Under the pieces are notes generated by a model that saw only the letters and a program-made list of their open reading frames with translations, did no database searches and was not told the DNA's origin. Below, one piece after another: positions 1-12,000 of a stretch of DNA of 12,601 nucleotides. The translations under genes were made by a program, and so were the position numbers. Source of the DNA: an uncultured Anaerolineae bacterium (lineage in GTDB: Bacteria > Chloroflexota > Anaerolineae > Anaerolineales > UBA11858); NCBI GenBank assembly GCA_937893815.1, contig CALCSH010000255.1, positions 1 to 12,601 of the forward strand. Reading direction: 5' to 3'. Numbering within the stretch: position 1 is the stretch's first letter; every line of letters starts with the position of its first letter.

Positions 1-3000
1 CCATGCGGATGAAGTAGGAATTACCATCTTCATCGGCCAGCACCCAGGCCTGCCCTTCATCGACCTGGGAGACGCCAATCTCGCCAGCCAGGGTGTAACC
101 TTGGGCAGCGAATTGCGCAGCCAGCGCAGCTTTGATCGCCAGGTCCCCAGCGATATCCACCTGTTCTTCATCCGTACCCGTATCGGGGTCATCTTTATCC
201 TGTTCGGAGACGTCATCCAATTGGTCAGTAGATACCCCACCCATATTGAAGAGTTCTTCACCGGAGGAGGTGGCCGTGATGCTGACATCGCCACCAGTGG
301 TGTTGACATTATCTGCGTTGGCAATGTAGGCGGCTACATCATTCGCCACTTCGTTATAAGCCAATGCCACACTGATCGAAACGGCGACACCCGCGCTGCC
401 AAAAGCTGCCGCCACGGAGGCGGACCCCACCACGGCCCAAATGCTGGAAGAGTCATGAGCAGCTAGCGTAATGCTATTCGCATAGATGCCAAGTACGCCA
501 TCCCCATCGATATATGCCCGTACATAAGTCGCAATGCGATTCTCAGCCACCGAGCCAGCCCCGCTAATCCCCACACCTGCGCCGCCTCCGCCCGCAACGG
601 CCACCGAACCCGCCAATACCAGGGTTTCGATCTTCTGTTTGGCTGTGGCAGTGATCACCAGATCACCGACGGCATTGATGCTTGAATCTTTGACATAGGC
701 CTGTATGGGAGCGGCATTATGAGCCAGGCTGACCAGCTTCCACAGGCTGCTGTCGCCATAATCCTGGACGTTCAGGTAGTTGACATCCGGATTAACAGGG
801 TTCTCTGTCAGAGGGGTATCCCCAAGGTACTCGTAGACATCCCCGGCGCGTACACCGTTGGCGATTTTGACCCGCTGCCCAGCGGAAATCTGCGCCGGCT
901 CATCATCCGTGGTGTAATCATGCGGCGTAGCATCCACATTGCCGTATCCAATGAAGTTGCGTGCCAGACTGAGTCCAATCGAAACGCCTACACCAGCGCC
1001 GGACGCTGCTCCTACCGAAAGCGAGGCGCTGGCGTTGATCGCCCGGATTAACGAAGAGGAGGAGGCATCAATCGTAACATCGTCAGCGCTGTTGACCACA
1101 CTGTTCTGGATATAAGCATTCGTGGCGGTCAGAATGACGTTCTGGGCTACCGCGCCTGCACCGCTGACAGAAACGCCCGCACCGCCGCCAGCCCCAATCG
1201 CGATGGAAGCTGCGGCAGCAATCGAATTGATAATCGCATTCGAACTGGCGCTGATGTCGATAGAACCCGTTCGAGAAGTAACGCCGGTATCAGCATTCTT
1301 GATAAAAGCAGCCACACTGGTAGCGATGGCATTAGAACTGAGCGCCACGCCAACAGAGATGGACACTCCAGCACCGCTGCCAAAGGCAAACGAAACCGAG
1401 GCCGCCCCGGCTACCGAGGCGATCGTAGAAGTGTCGCTGGCCGTCAGGGTGATGCTGGTAGCCGAAATGCCGCCGTCGCCGGTTTCGCCGTCGCCATCGA
1501 TGGAGGCTTCAACGTCAATGCCAATCTTATTCTCAGCCCAAACGCCCGACCCGCTGGCTCCAACCCCCGCGCTGCTGCCAGCGGCTATCGCCGCTGAGAA
1601 GGCAAAGACAAGTGAACTGATGGTCTGGTTGGCAATGGCCGTCTGGGTCAAAGCCCCGGCGGCGTAAATACTCGAATCACTTACATAGGCTCTAACGCCA
1701 CCATCAGCATCCTGACCATAGGCATCATAGCCAATGAAGTTCCAGGCGAAAGAGATACCAATGGAAACCCCCACGCCTGCCGAACTCCCAGCACCAACTG
1801 AAGCTGAGGCTGCAGCGATGATGGCCGAAATCTCGGAGTTGCTGGTAGCACTTAAGAGAACATCGCCTGCACTGGTAACATGGCTATTTTCAATGAAAGA
1901 GCGTGTTTCAGTCAGCACCACGTTGAGAGCGATGGCACCGGCACCGCTGATCGAAATACCTGCCGAGCCGCCGCCGACCGAGAGCGAAGCGGCGACGGAG
2001 TACGCATTGATGGTACTGCGGGAGACTTTAAACTGACCACTTTTGAGTGTGATGAAATAGGAATGACCAGCTTCATCGGCCAAAACCCAGGAGCGTTCTT
2101 CGTCCACCACAGAGAGCCGGAAGTTGCCGTTTAATTTCTCACCTTGGGCGGCGAACTGGGCAGCGATGGCGTTCTTGACAGCGGTTTCGTCGGCCAGATC
2201 AAGAGCCGCTTCATCAATACCTTCCGTGTCAGGATCGTCTTTCTGTTCGTCGGCAATGTCTTCCAATTGGGTTGCAGAAACGCTATCGAGATTGAAAAGT
2301 TCTGCACCAGTAGAGGTTGCGGTGATACTGACAGCACCACTGGTGGTGACATTGTTGGCATTGGCGATGTAGGCCGCCACATCGTTGGCTACCTCGTTGT
2401 AGGCCAGGGCCACGCCGATCGAGACGCCGACGCCCGCCGAGCTGCCGGCGCCGACGGCAACCGAGGCCGAACCGACGATGGTCTGGATACTGGATGCATC
2501 GGTGGCGTTGAGGGTGATTGTGGCAGCGTGGATGCCGTTGGCACCGTCACCGTCGATAAAAGCCCGGACGTGAGTGGCGATGCGGTTTTCGGCGACTGAG
2601 CCAGCACCGCTAACGGCGGCACCCGTCGTGCCACCACCGCCAACGGCCACGGAACCGGCCACGACGATTGATTCAATTAATTGGTTGGATGTAGCGGTGA
2701 TGTCAAGGTCACCAATTGCCGCCACACTGCTATTTTTGATGTAGGCCTGAATCGGCGCGGCATTCTTCGCCAGACTGACCAACTTCCACAGGCTATTGTC
2801 GCCGTAATCCTGGACAGTCAGGTAGTTGATACCTGGATCGGGTTCTTCTTCACGCAACGGTTGACTGCCGAGGTATTCGTATACATCGCCTTGACGCACA
2901 CCACGGGCGATTTTGACCTTTTGTCCCTTGGTGATTTGCGCTGGTTCTTCGTCAGTGGTGTATTCAAAGGGTGTGTTCCCCACATTGCCGAAGCCGATGA

Positions 3001-6000
3001 AGTTCCGTGCCAGACTAATACCTATCGAAACACCCACGCCGGTCGTACCACCGGCCCCGACCGATATAGAGGCGCTGGCGTTGATGGCATGGATTTCAGA
3101 TGAGTCATTAGCGCTCAAGATTACATCGCGGGCGCTAGTAAGCACACTATCCTGCACATAAGCGTTGGTGCCGGTGAGGATAATGTTTTGCGCGGCAGCA
3201 CCTGCGCCACTAACCGATACGCCCGTAGTGCCACCACCACCAACGGAGAGGGATGCAGCCGCCGCTACCGCCCATATAGTTGCCATCTCAATCGCTGCAA
3301 CGCTAATATCTCCACCGCGGGTAGTCACACCTTCGGTCGCGTCGAGGATGAAAGCGTTGACACGATTAGCAATTTCATTCCAACCGAGTGCAACGCCAAT
3401 CGACACAGCCACACCAGTTTGTCCACCTGCGCCTACTACTATCGAAGCGGCGCCTGCTACAGCGTATATGCTCGAGCGGTCGCGGGCAGTTAGCTTGACA
3501 AGATCGACTTCAATGCCGTGATTTCCAGCACCAGTAATAGATGCTTCAACGTCGGTGCCAATCCGGTTTTCGGCGTAGACTCCTGAGCCACCTGCACCAA
3601 CACCAGTTTGACTGCTCCCACCAACAGCGATAGAGCCTGAAACGACCAGCGCGTTAATGGTCTGTTCGGATACTGCCGTGATAATCAAATCGCCACCAGC
3701 CTGCACACTGGCGTTGCTCAGGTAAGCGCGTACGCCAGCGGCTTCCTGGTTACCAAAGGCATCATAGCCAATCAGGTTACGGGCAACCGAGACGCCGATC
3801 GAGACGCCGATGCCTGAGTCTTTGCCTGCGCCAACAGCCAGCGAGGCCGATGCGATGAGGGCCGAGATTTCGGAGGTGCTCTGCGCATCGACGATCACGT
3901 CACCAGCGGCAATGATGGTATTGGGGCTGTCATCGATATAGGCGTTGGTTTCGGTGCGAATACTGTTGAACGCGATAGCACCAGCACCGCTGACTGCGAT
4001 GCCCTTCTCCTTGCCGACACCTATGCCGATGGACGCGGCGGCGGCAATTGCGTTGATGTTGGCTTCGCTGACTTGCAAGCTGCCATTAATGACTTTCAGA
4101 ATGTAGGTATTGCCGTCGCCGGTCTTTAACACCCAGCCAGAGCCGTTTTCGAGTGGAGCCAGGTTAAGGTCAGGGCTGACAACCTCCCACCTTGATGTGT
4201 TGGTGTAATTTTCGATGCTTAAGTCAACGCCAGCTTCGTTGCCACCAACGTAGCGGTAGGTTAAGTTGCCGGTACCGCCATTCTGATAATCAGCAGCCAA
4301 CCGAACAGTGTCGTCGGTTTCAAGGTTAACAATTTCGTCTTGCCCACTGGTGTAAAACCAGTCGGCCATCACGCTTTCGCTTTCAGGCAGGTCTACACCC
4401 TGTGCGGTAAACAGTTGCGCCAAAAGTGCGTCAATGGCGGCGTCGCCAGCCGCGTCAATCTCGGCTTCATCGATGCCAGCCGTGTCGGGGTCATCAATGT
4501 CTTCTTTGGCGGCGTCATCGAGGTCGGCGGCGGTGAAGCCGAGGCCCGCGAAGTCGACGTCAAATACCGGCATGCCCTGCGATAGAGCGGTGATTGTGAC
4601 ATCGCCACTGCGGGCTTCCAGGTCGTTGCTCACATCGGCGATATAGGCTTCGACGGTGTTTGAGATTTCGTTGATGGCGATGGTCAGCCCAACCGATACG
4701 GCAGTGCCGCTGCCTTGGCCGGAGAAGGCCCCGGCAATGGAGGCGGAACCGGCAATGGCGCTGATGCCTGAATGGTCGTTGGCGGTCAGCTTCACGCTTT
4801 CGGCGTTGATACCGGTGGGGCCATCACCGTCAACATAGGCTTTGACGTGTTCGTAGATTCGGTTTTCAGCGTATACACCACCCACGCTGATAGACGTGGC
4901 GTCCTTGCTGCTGCCTGCAATTGCAACGCTTGCAGCCAGGATGATCGCGTCAATGGTTTGGGTTGCGAGAGCGGCGAGCATCAGATCGCCCATCGCATTG
5001 ATACTGCTGTTGAAGATATAAGCCAGCACTTCGCCAACAGCGCCACGGAGATTAGTCTGTTTCCAGATGGAGCGGTCGCCATAGTTCATTGTACTCAGGT
5101 CAGAATCCTGCATAAATAAGTCGGTGAACTCATAGGTGTTGCCCATCAACGGACCATCGGTGATCTGTACCGTATCACCCTGAATAAGAAAGACACCGGT
5201 ATCCTCATTTGTGTAGTCAGCCTCTTGGGTCCATGTATCCCAACCGATGAGGTTGCGGGCAAACGAAGCACCGATAGCAACGCCGGTGGCTTTATCTTTA
5301 CCACTCAGTGCCACCGACACTGCCATTGCCAGCACACGTGCAATGATGTTTGACTGGCTGTCGGCGGTGATGCTAATATTTTGGCCTGTTACACTGCTGT
5401 TGCTAATGAAAGCAACAGTTTTACTCAATATGGTATTGAAACCCAATGCGCCACTCCCGCTAACGGCGAGGCCGCTGCCTTTGGCGCTGGCAGCCACACC
5501 AATGGACAGGGCGGTAACTGTAGAGTCGATGTAGGCAGTGTTGAGAGATTCGATGAGGATATCACCAGTGAGTGCAATCACTGAGCCGCAGCTTCGGATG
5601 GCTGCCGTCAGCATGTCGTCAACGACATTGCGAGCCAAGCTAACGCCAACCGTAATACCCTCGCTTTCTTTGATACCAACACTAACTGCCAATGAACTGG
5701 TTTGCACGACAGATTCGACATACGAGTCGTCGGTGGTAGCAATATGGATATTGCCATCGCGAGCAATCACGGTGCTTGTGTTATTGAGTGATGCTTCAAC
5801 TTCCGTAGCAACCTTGTTCATTGCCACAGTTGCACCAACACTGAGGGTCTTGTTTTCGCCAGTGCTGACCGAAATCGACTTGGCGGTGTTTTCAATGATA
5901 GCCGTGATATGGGCATTAAGGTCAGCGGTTACATCAATAGCGCCAGCAGCATCAATGGTGGTGTTGTCGATGTAAGCTTTAGCTTCGGCGGGGTTAAGTG

Positions 6001-9000
6001 AGGCGATGTTGGTGCCAATCAGCGCGTCAATGGTATTGAAAAGCAGGTTTTGCGAGTTGTAGCCAACTGTGTTGAATGCCACAATAGCACCAATGGCTTG
6101 ACCACCCGACTCGGTGGCGGCAGCGGTGGTGGCATTGATGAAGGAAGTGTTTTCTGCATGCAGGTTGAAGTTGCCACCGGTGACAATGCTGCTATTGGTG
6201 ACATAAGCATTGGCTTCGCTGAGAACCAGGTTGGTGGTGATAACACCATTACCAGCAATGGATTTTCCATCACCAAACAGGCTTCCACCGCTGGATGTGA
6301 CGGTGCTATTGGTTTGCGCCAAGATAGTTGCGGTTTCGAGCGCTTGCACATCGACTGTATCGTTGGCATTGACGTTGACGTTGTTAATGTGGGCATTTAC
6401 ACGGCTGTTCACAGCATTGCGAACGACGAGGCCGCCGAAGGCCATCGAGTCGCTGTCGCTGAAGTTGAGCGACAGGCCCGGAATGATGCTATGCGGGTCC
6501 ATTTCGCTGAGTGGTACCCAGCGGGCAAGGTTGGTGTAGTCTTCAGTAGCCAGGTCAACGCCGGTTATTACTTCGTCACCATAGAACATATAGCTTTCGC
6601 CCGGCACAGCGGTGAGTTTGCGCCATTTGCTGGTGTCGGTGAAGTCCTGCCCGTCAAGGTCGACGTTGTCGCGCCAGTCATCGGGGTCGGTGGCAATCGG
6701 GTCGCCGATGTATTCGTAGACATCACCTTCGGTGCCGCCGCCAATGCTGAACTGAAGCTGGACGCGGTCGCCGGGGTTGAGTTCTTCGGGTTCGTCGAAG
6801 GTAGTGTAGTCGATGTCGTCGATCATCACGATGTCACCGTGTGGCGGTGGCAGCAGGTCGGGTATGTCGGAGACATCTACATCGTCGGGTGGCAGCGGAA
6901 CGTCGAATTCAACGTTCCAGTCGAGGTCACGGACACCAGAGCGGTCGGTGTAGTCGACGCCCAACATCTTCTGGAAGCCCTGAACACCCAGGCTGATGCC
7001 AAAGTCGTTGGTACTTGAGGAAATCGCGCGCAGTTTGCTGTAGGCGAGGATGCTGGCATCATCTTGCGCGTTGACGGTCACGCTGCCACCCTGCGCGATG
7101 ATGTTGCGGTTCGCGCCGGTGTTGTCGATGTAGGCATTTGCGGCGCTGCTAACCATGTTACTGGCAAGCGCTGCGCCAACGGCCATGCTCGACGCACCTT
7201 TCAGCGCGTAGGCGATGCTGTCGGTCTCATTGGAGAGGACAGCTTGCATGGTTGCGGTGTTGACCGCAGTGACCGAAATAGCGCCAGCGGCGGTTACATC
7301 CGAGTTGAGAATATAAGCCAGGGTTTCAGCGGGTTGCTCGTTGCCAAAGGCATCGGCAATCAGTGGGTCGCCAATCAGGGCGTCAATGGTGTTGAACAGC
7401 AGATTTTGCGCTTTCCAGCCGACGGTGTTGAAGGCGAGCGTGACGGTAACGCCCTTGTCGCCCGACTCGGTGGCGTTGAGCATCTTAGCATCAACGAATG
7501 TGTCGTTGGTGGCGCTGACGGTCACATTGCCGCTGGTGGTTGCCACCGTGCTATTGCTGATATGCGCATCGGCGCTGCTGAGTATCAGGTTGGTGGCAAT
7601 CGCGCCGTTGACGGCGAGGCAGGTGCCCTCGCCGAAGGCACTACCGCCCGACGAAACTACGGTGCTGTCGTTGATCGCTTTGATAATCGCATCTTCAACC
7701 GCGGTGACGGTTACACTCGAGGCAGTAACGGTGGCGGCATTAATGTAGCTATCTACCTGGCTGCGGGCATCATTACGCACCACCAGGCCACCGACCGCAA
7801 TCGAGTCCGAGTCGGTCCAGTTCAGGCCCGTGGGGGCGAGGTTGGCTTGCGAATCGGGCTGCCAGTAACCGATGTCACTGTAGTCGGCTTCGCCCAGATC
7901 AATTTCAGCATCGGGGCCCATGTATTTATAGATGAAGCCGCCATCGCCGCCGTTGCCATAGTCGTTAGCCAGGCGGACGCGAGTACCCAACGTCATTTCC
8001 TGAACGCCGTCTTCGGTGAGGAAGTCGACTTCTTCACGATCCTGCTGGGTTTCTTGTGCGACGCTAATGCCACCGTCGTTGGTGGTGATCTGCGAGCTAA
8101 CCAGCTTGATGTTGGCGTAAATGCCCGCCGTGTCGGCGGCGTCTACGGTCAGGTCGCCGGTCGCGGTGACCGTTCCGCCTTCAATGTAGGCCTGGGCCTG
8201 GCTGTTGAGCATGTTGCTTGCCAGGGTGGCACCAATTCCCTTACCCGACGCGCCCTTGAACGCCGAGGCGTTTGACTCGGCAGCGTTGCTCATCGTGGCG
8301 TTGAGGAAGGTGTCGGAATTGGCGGTGACGTTGATATCGCTGCCTGCTGTAAGGTTGCTGTTTTTACTGTAGGCGATAGCGCCGGAGGGCTGATCATTAT
8401 CGCCAAAGAGTTGCGCGAATTCAGGCGAACCGATTAAGGCGTCAATGGTCTGGGTCAACAGGTCCTGCGTTTTCCAGCCGACAGTGTTGAGCGCAACCAC
8501 GATGCCGATGCCGGTATCACCCGTGGCAGTTGTGCTAAGCACGGTGGCGTCTAAAGCTGAGTCTTCCTTGGATGAAATGGTTATACTATCAGTAACTGTA
8601 ACTGTGCTATTCAGAACAAAGGCGTCAGCATGGCTCAGAAGCAGGTTATGAACCAGTTGTCCATTCACTGCCAAGCAGGTGCCTTCACCAAATGAACTTC
8701 CACCTGAAGCTTCGACATTACTCGTGGCTACAGCTTCAATCGTCGCGTTTTCCAAGGCATTGACTAGCAAAGATTCCGCGTTGACCGAGGTATTGGCAAT
8801 ATAAGACTGGGTATCACTAATAACATCGTTGAAAACTACCAATACCCCAAAGGTACGTGCATCGCTATCGGTCATGTTACCGAATTCAGGCCACATATCT
8901 TCGATAGCTTCATCACTAAATGGAACTTCTTCCCAACGGAGAGTATCGGTATAATCTTCGTTACCCAGGTCGATAAGCTCGCCAACCAGAAGGCCACCTA

Positions 9001-12000
9001 TGAATTTGTAAGCACTACCGGGGTTGCCCTTGCTGGAGTCGTAGTCTGGACCAAGGCGCACGCGCATCTCAGGCAGGACTAGCTGTATGCCGGAGGCAGT
9101 GGTGTAGTGGTAGCCGCCAGGCATTAAGGTTTTCAGGATGTCGCTCACAGCGTTGAGCGTGCTTTCGGTGACGGTGGAGGCGATCAAAGTGCTGTTGGCG
9201 TCCATGCCTGAGTTGTCTTGGGCATCAACCATGACCGGCCCGCCAGCGTCCACCTGGCTATTCAAAATATATGCAATCGCATCAGCACTGACCTTGTTGA
9301 TGGCGAGCATGCCGCCCGCGCTCATGCCAGATTTACCGGCTTTTGCCATCACCGCAAAGTGATTGTTGGAATTCGATACTTGTTCGTTACCGGTTGTCGC
9401 GTTCAGGGTTGCCTCGTTGTGGCTAACCACGCTGACAGCACCACCGGCCTGCACGCTTGTGTTCTCAATGTACGCGGTGGACGAGGAGTTATCGCTGTCA
9501 AAGACATCAATCCCCAGTAGCGCGTCAATCGCCTCAAATAGAATGTTCCGCGAGTCATAACCCACGGTGTTCAGGCTCACAACAACCCCAACCGCATTGT
9601 TGGCTTTCGATTTAGTGGTGGAGGTAACTTCGAGGATCGAGGCATTCTGCGCATCAACCACGACATCGCCTGGGGTGGTGATCGTAGCGTTGCTGATGTA
9701 AGCATCTGCCTGGCTCAATACCATGTTTACACTGATCACACCACCATAGGCTTGATTATTCGCACTGACTTTGCTGCTATCTGCGGCATTTATATTCGCG
9801 GATTCGGTGGCGGTTACATTGACACTACCACCGGCATTGATGATCACATTTTCGACGCTAGCTAGCGTATCGGCGTTGACTTCGTTGCGTGCAAGCAAAC
9901 CGTAGAAGCTCTTGCCAGAGCCCATTCCGTCGCTGCCACCAATCTCAAATCCCTTGATCAGGGTTTTAACAACCGCATACGGGACCACATTCGTATCGTC
10001 GAGTTTCTTCCAATATTCATAATCACTGTAATCTTCACTGCCGAGATCACGCAAATCTTCTGTGCCCATGAACTGGTATTTATCATACCCGTCGGCGGTT
10101 GGCACCAGCACCTTGACTTCAAAAGCCAACGGTTGCACACCAGAATTGCTGGTGTACAGATATGTATTCATGATGTCGTTGACAAATTGATCGAGCAACT
10201 CAGTGCCCAGCGTGTTTTTTCGTCTGGCCGTATTCCCCATGATGGTTTCGGCATTAATGTGTGTGTTGTCAACAGCAACTACGTCAACACCACCAGTTGC
10301 TGTCACAGTCAGGCGACCATCTCCGAGGTTTGTATCATGCAGCCAGGCTTGTGCCGAGCTGCTAATGACGTTGCTGGCAAGCACAAAGCTGGCGCTCATT
10401 GCGCTGGCTTTGATGAAGGCCGATGCTTGTGCAGTTGAATCATTATTGGTGTTGGCATCCAGGCTGGCCGCATTGTTGGCGCGAACGATCACTGCGCCAG
10501 CTGAGTTGATTGGTGTATCTTCTACATAGGCACGCGCCCGCGCTGGATGCAGATTGAAGACTTCTTCGGTCTTGTCACCGATCCAGGCATCCACCGGCTC
10601 GCTCATTAAACTCCAGGCCTCATAACCAAAAATGTTAACGGCCAGTACGATACCAATCGCATCAGCCCCACTGCTGATGGCAGATTTCGTCTCTGCCTTC
10701 ATCTCGGAAGCATTGATCGCTTCAACGAGCACATCACTAACAGTGGTAGTAATAATGCCATTAAAAATGTGCGCATTCGCATCACTAATGAGCTTGTTCA
10801 ACGCTACCGCGCCACCGGCAGCCAGGCAAGTGCCCTCACCCATCGCGCTGCCACCTGATACTTCCATTGTGACATCGGTGATGGCCTGCAAGCGCGCCGA
10901 TTCTTCGGCTTGTACTGTGACGCTTGCAGCAGAGACGTTGGCGTTCTCGATGTAAGCAAAGCTTTCACTATCCAACGTGTTGAAGACCACGGCAGCACCA
11001 ATAGCAGTGGCATCCGAGTCGCTGATGTTATAGCCTTGCGGGATCAATTGGGTTTCTGTAACTTCTTTCCAGAAGCCCAGGTCGGTGTAGTCTTGGTCGC
11101 TCAGGTCAAGGCCTGCGCCGGTTGCTGCCGTGCCCATGTACTGGTAGACACTGCCGGGGTTGCCCTTTTCAGGGTCATAGTTACCGGTCAGGCGCACCCG
11201 CTCACCGAAGCGAACATCCTGCACACTGTCGCTGGTGTAGTCGACGGGGATAGAAGCGGTGATGGTGTCTTGGATCAAGGCCGCGCCACCGTCGTTGGTG
11301 GTGATTGACGAGGAAACCACCTTGATATTGGAGAGGTTCTGGGCATCGTCGATAGCGTGAACCATCAGTTCGCCTGTGGCGTTGACCGGCATCATGCCAT
11401 CGTCAGGGTTGGTGTCTTTAATGTAGGCTTCGCAGCCAGTTGAGACAAGGTTGAAGGCTAGAATAACACTCACGCTTAGGCTGCTGGCACCGTACAAAGC
11501 CGAGGCCGTAGAACTGGCGGCATTGCTCATGGTGGCATTCAACAAGGCTGTATTAATCGCGCTTACGGTAATATTTCCTGCCGCGCTAACATCTGTATCT
11601 TGAATGTAAGCCAGGGTCGGAGCGCGGTTAGCATCGCTCAGGTCGAGGCCAAGTAGAGCTTCAATGGCCTTAAACAGGAAGTGTTGCGCTTCAAATCCAA
11701 GGGCATTAAAAGCCAGGCTCACACCTACGGTACCAGTGCTCGCTTCGGTCACACTTAGCACTTTGGCATTCATAGTGGCAGTGTTTTCGGCGGCGACGGT
11801 AACATCCCCGTTGGTGGTGGTCACCGAGCTATTGATGATGTAGGCTTCTGCATGCCCCAAGACCGAGTTATTGGCAATGGATGCGTTCACCGCAATCGAG
11901 CCGCCTTCATTATAGTCACTGCCACTGGATGTAGTGACAACACCTTCAACCACGGCTTGTAAAATTGCTGCTTCATTAACAGTCACGCTCAGCTCGCTCG

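Larger units (their letters stand above)
2..2044 (-). repeat. A-type repeat unit A3 (681 codons)
   Basis: The part order matches A2 exactly. First quartet (about 2044-1220): SISGAGAIALNVVLTETRSF, GVGVSIGISFAWNFIGYDAY, GVWAENKIGIDVEASIDGDG, GVALSSNAIATSVAAFI. Second quartet (about 1219-263): SVSGAGAVAQNVILTATNAY, GLSLARNFIGYG with the aromatic module, SVAENRIATYVRAYIDGDG, ALAYNEVANDVAAYIANA. The acidic linker and hairpin close the unit, and the window ends just past it. A2 and A3 differ at many bases but hardly in length, so the duplication is old yet length-constrained. Confidence 0.84.
2045..4090 (-). repeat. A-type repeat unit A2 (682 codons)
   Basis: It comprises eight subrepeats, then the acidic linker and WVLADE hairpin. 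The eight read as two quartets of the form SGAGA / SxARNxIGY / (Y)AENRIG..V / GVALxxNEIANxV. In the second quartet the aromatic module (2765-2977) is inserted after ARNFIGFG. The hairpin tryptophans of A1, A2 and A3 lie at 4133, 2087 and 44, which gives spacings of 2,046 and 2,043 bases. Protein similarity to A3 is obvious throughout and high in places, e.g. ALAYNEVANDVAAYIANA is identical in both. Confidence 0.84.
4091..5893 (-). repeat. Transitional A-type unit A1 (601 codons)
   Basis: Subrepeats change here to the A style: GITVGVSLARNVVDD, GSGLAVSGSGALGFNTILSK, GVAIGASFARNLIGWD, ISVGGVYAENRIYEHVKAYV (followed by DGDG) and GTAVSVGLTIAINEIS. The unit ends with the acidic linker and the WVLKTGDGNTYI hairpin, as A2 and A3 do, but it is about 80 codons shorter. 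It contains two aromatic modules (5055-5224 and 4180-4363), the second placed after the acidic linker, where A2 and A3 have none. A cysteine occurs at 5588-5590. The upper boundary is approximate. Confidence 0.68.

Noticed and set aside
6019..6396. Short minus-strand frames in another register (e.g. 6019-6396, 2389-2676, 10804-11013)
   Set aside because: They overlap the giant frame on the same strand in a shifted register, with low-complexity Ser/Pro/Ala translations; they are by-products of repeat composition.
6512..6960. Assembly error or frameshift as the cause of the enlarged module
   Set aside because: The frame is intact on both sides and the extra residues form recognisable module parts; a chance assembly error would be unlikely to keep the frame. 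Long reads would settle it.
7064..8275. Long plus-strand open frame of 403 codons (and others such as 6050-7018)
   Set aside because: It is codon-for-codon opposite the minus-strand gene (7064 and 2 are both in the same register). A stop there needs a TTA, CTA or TCA codon on the coding strand, which are simply scarce in this stretch. Its translation has no recognisable domain, while the minus strand shows conserved repeats.
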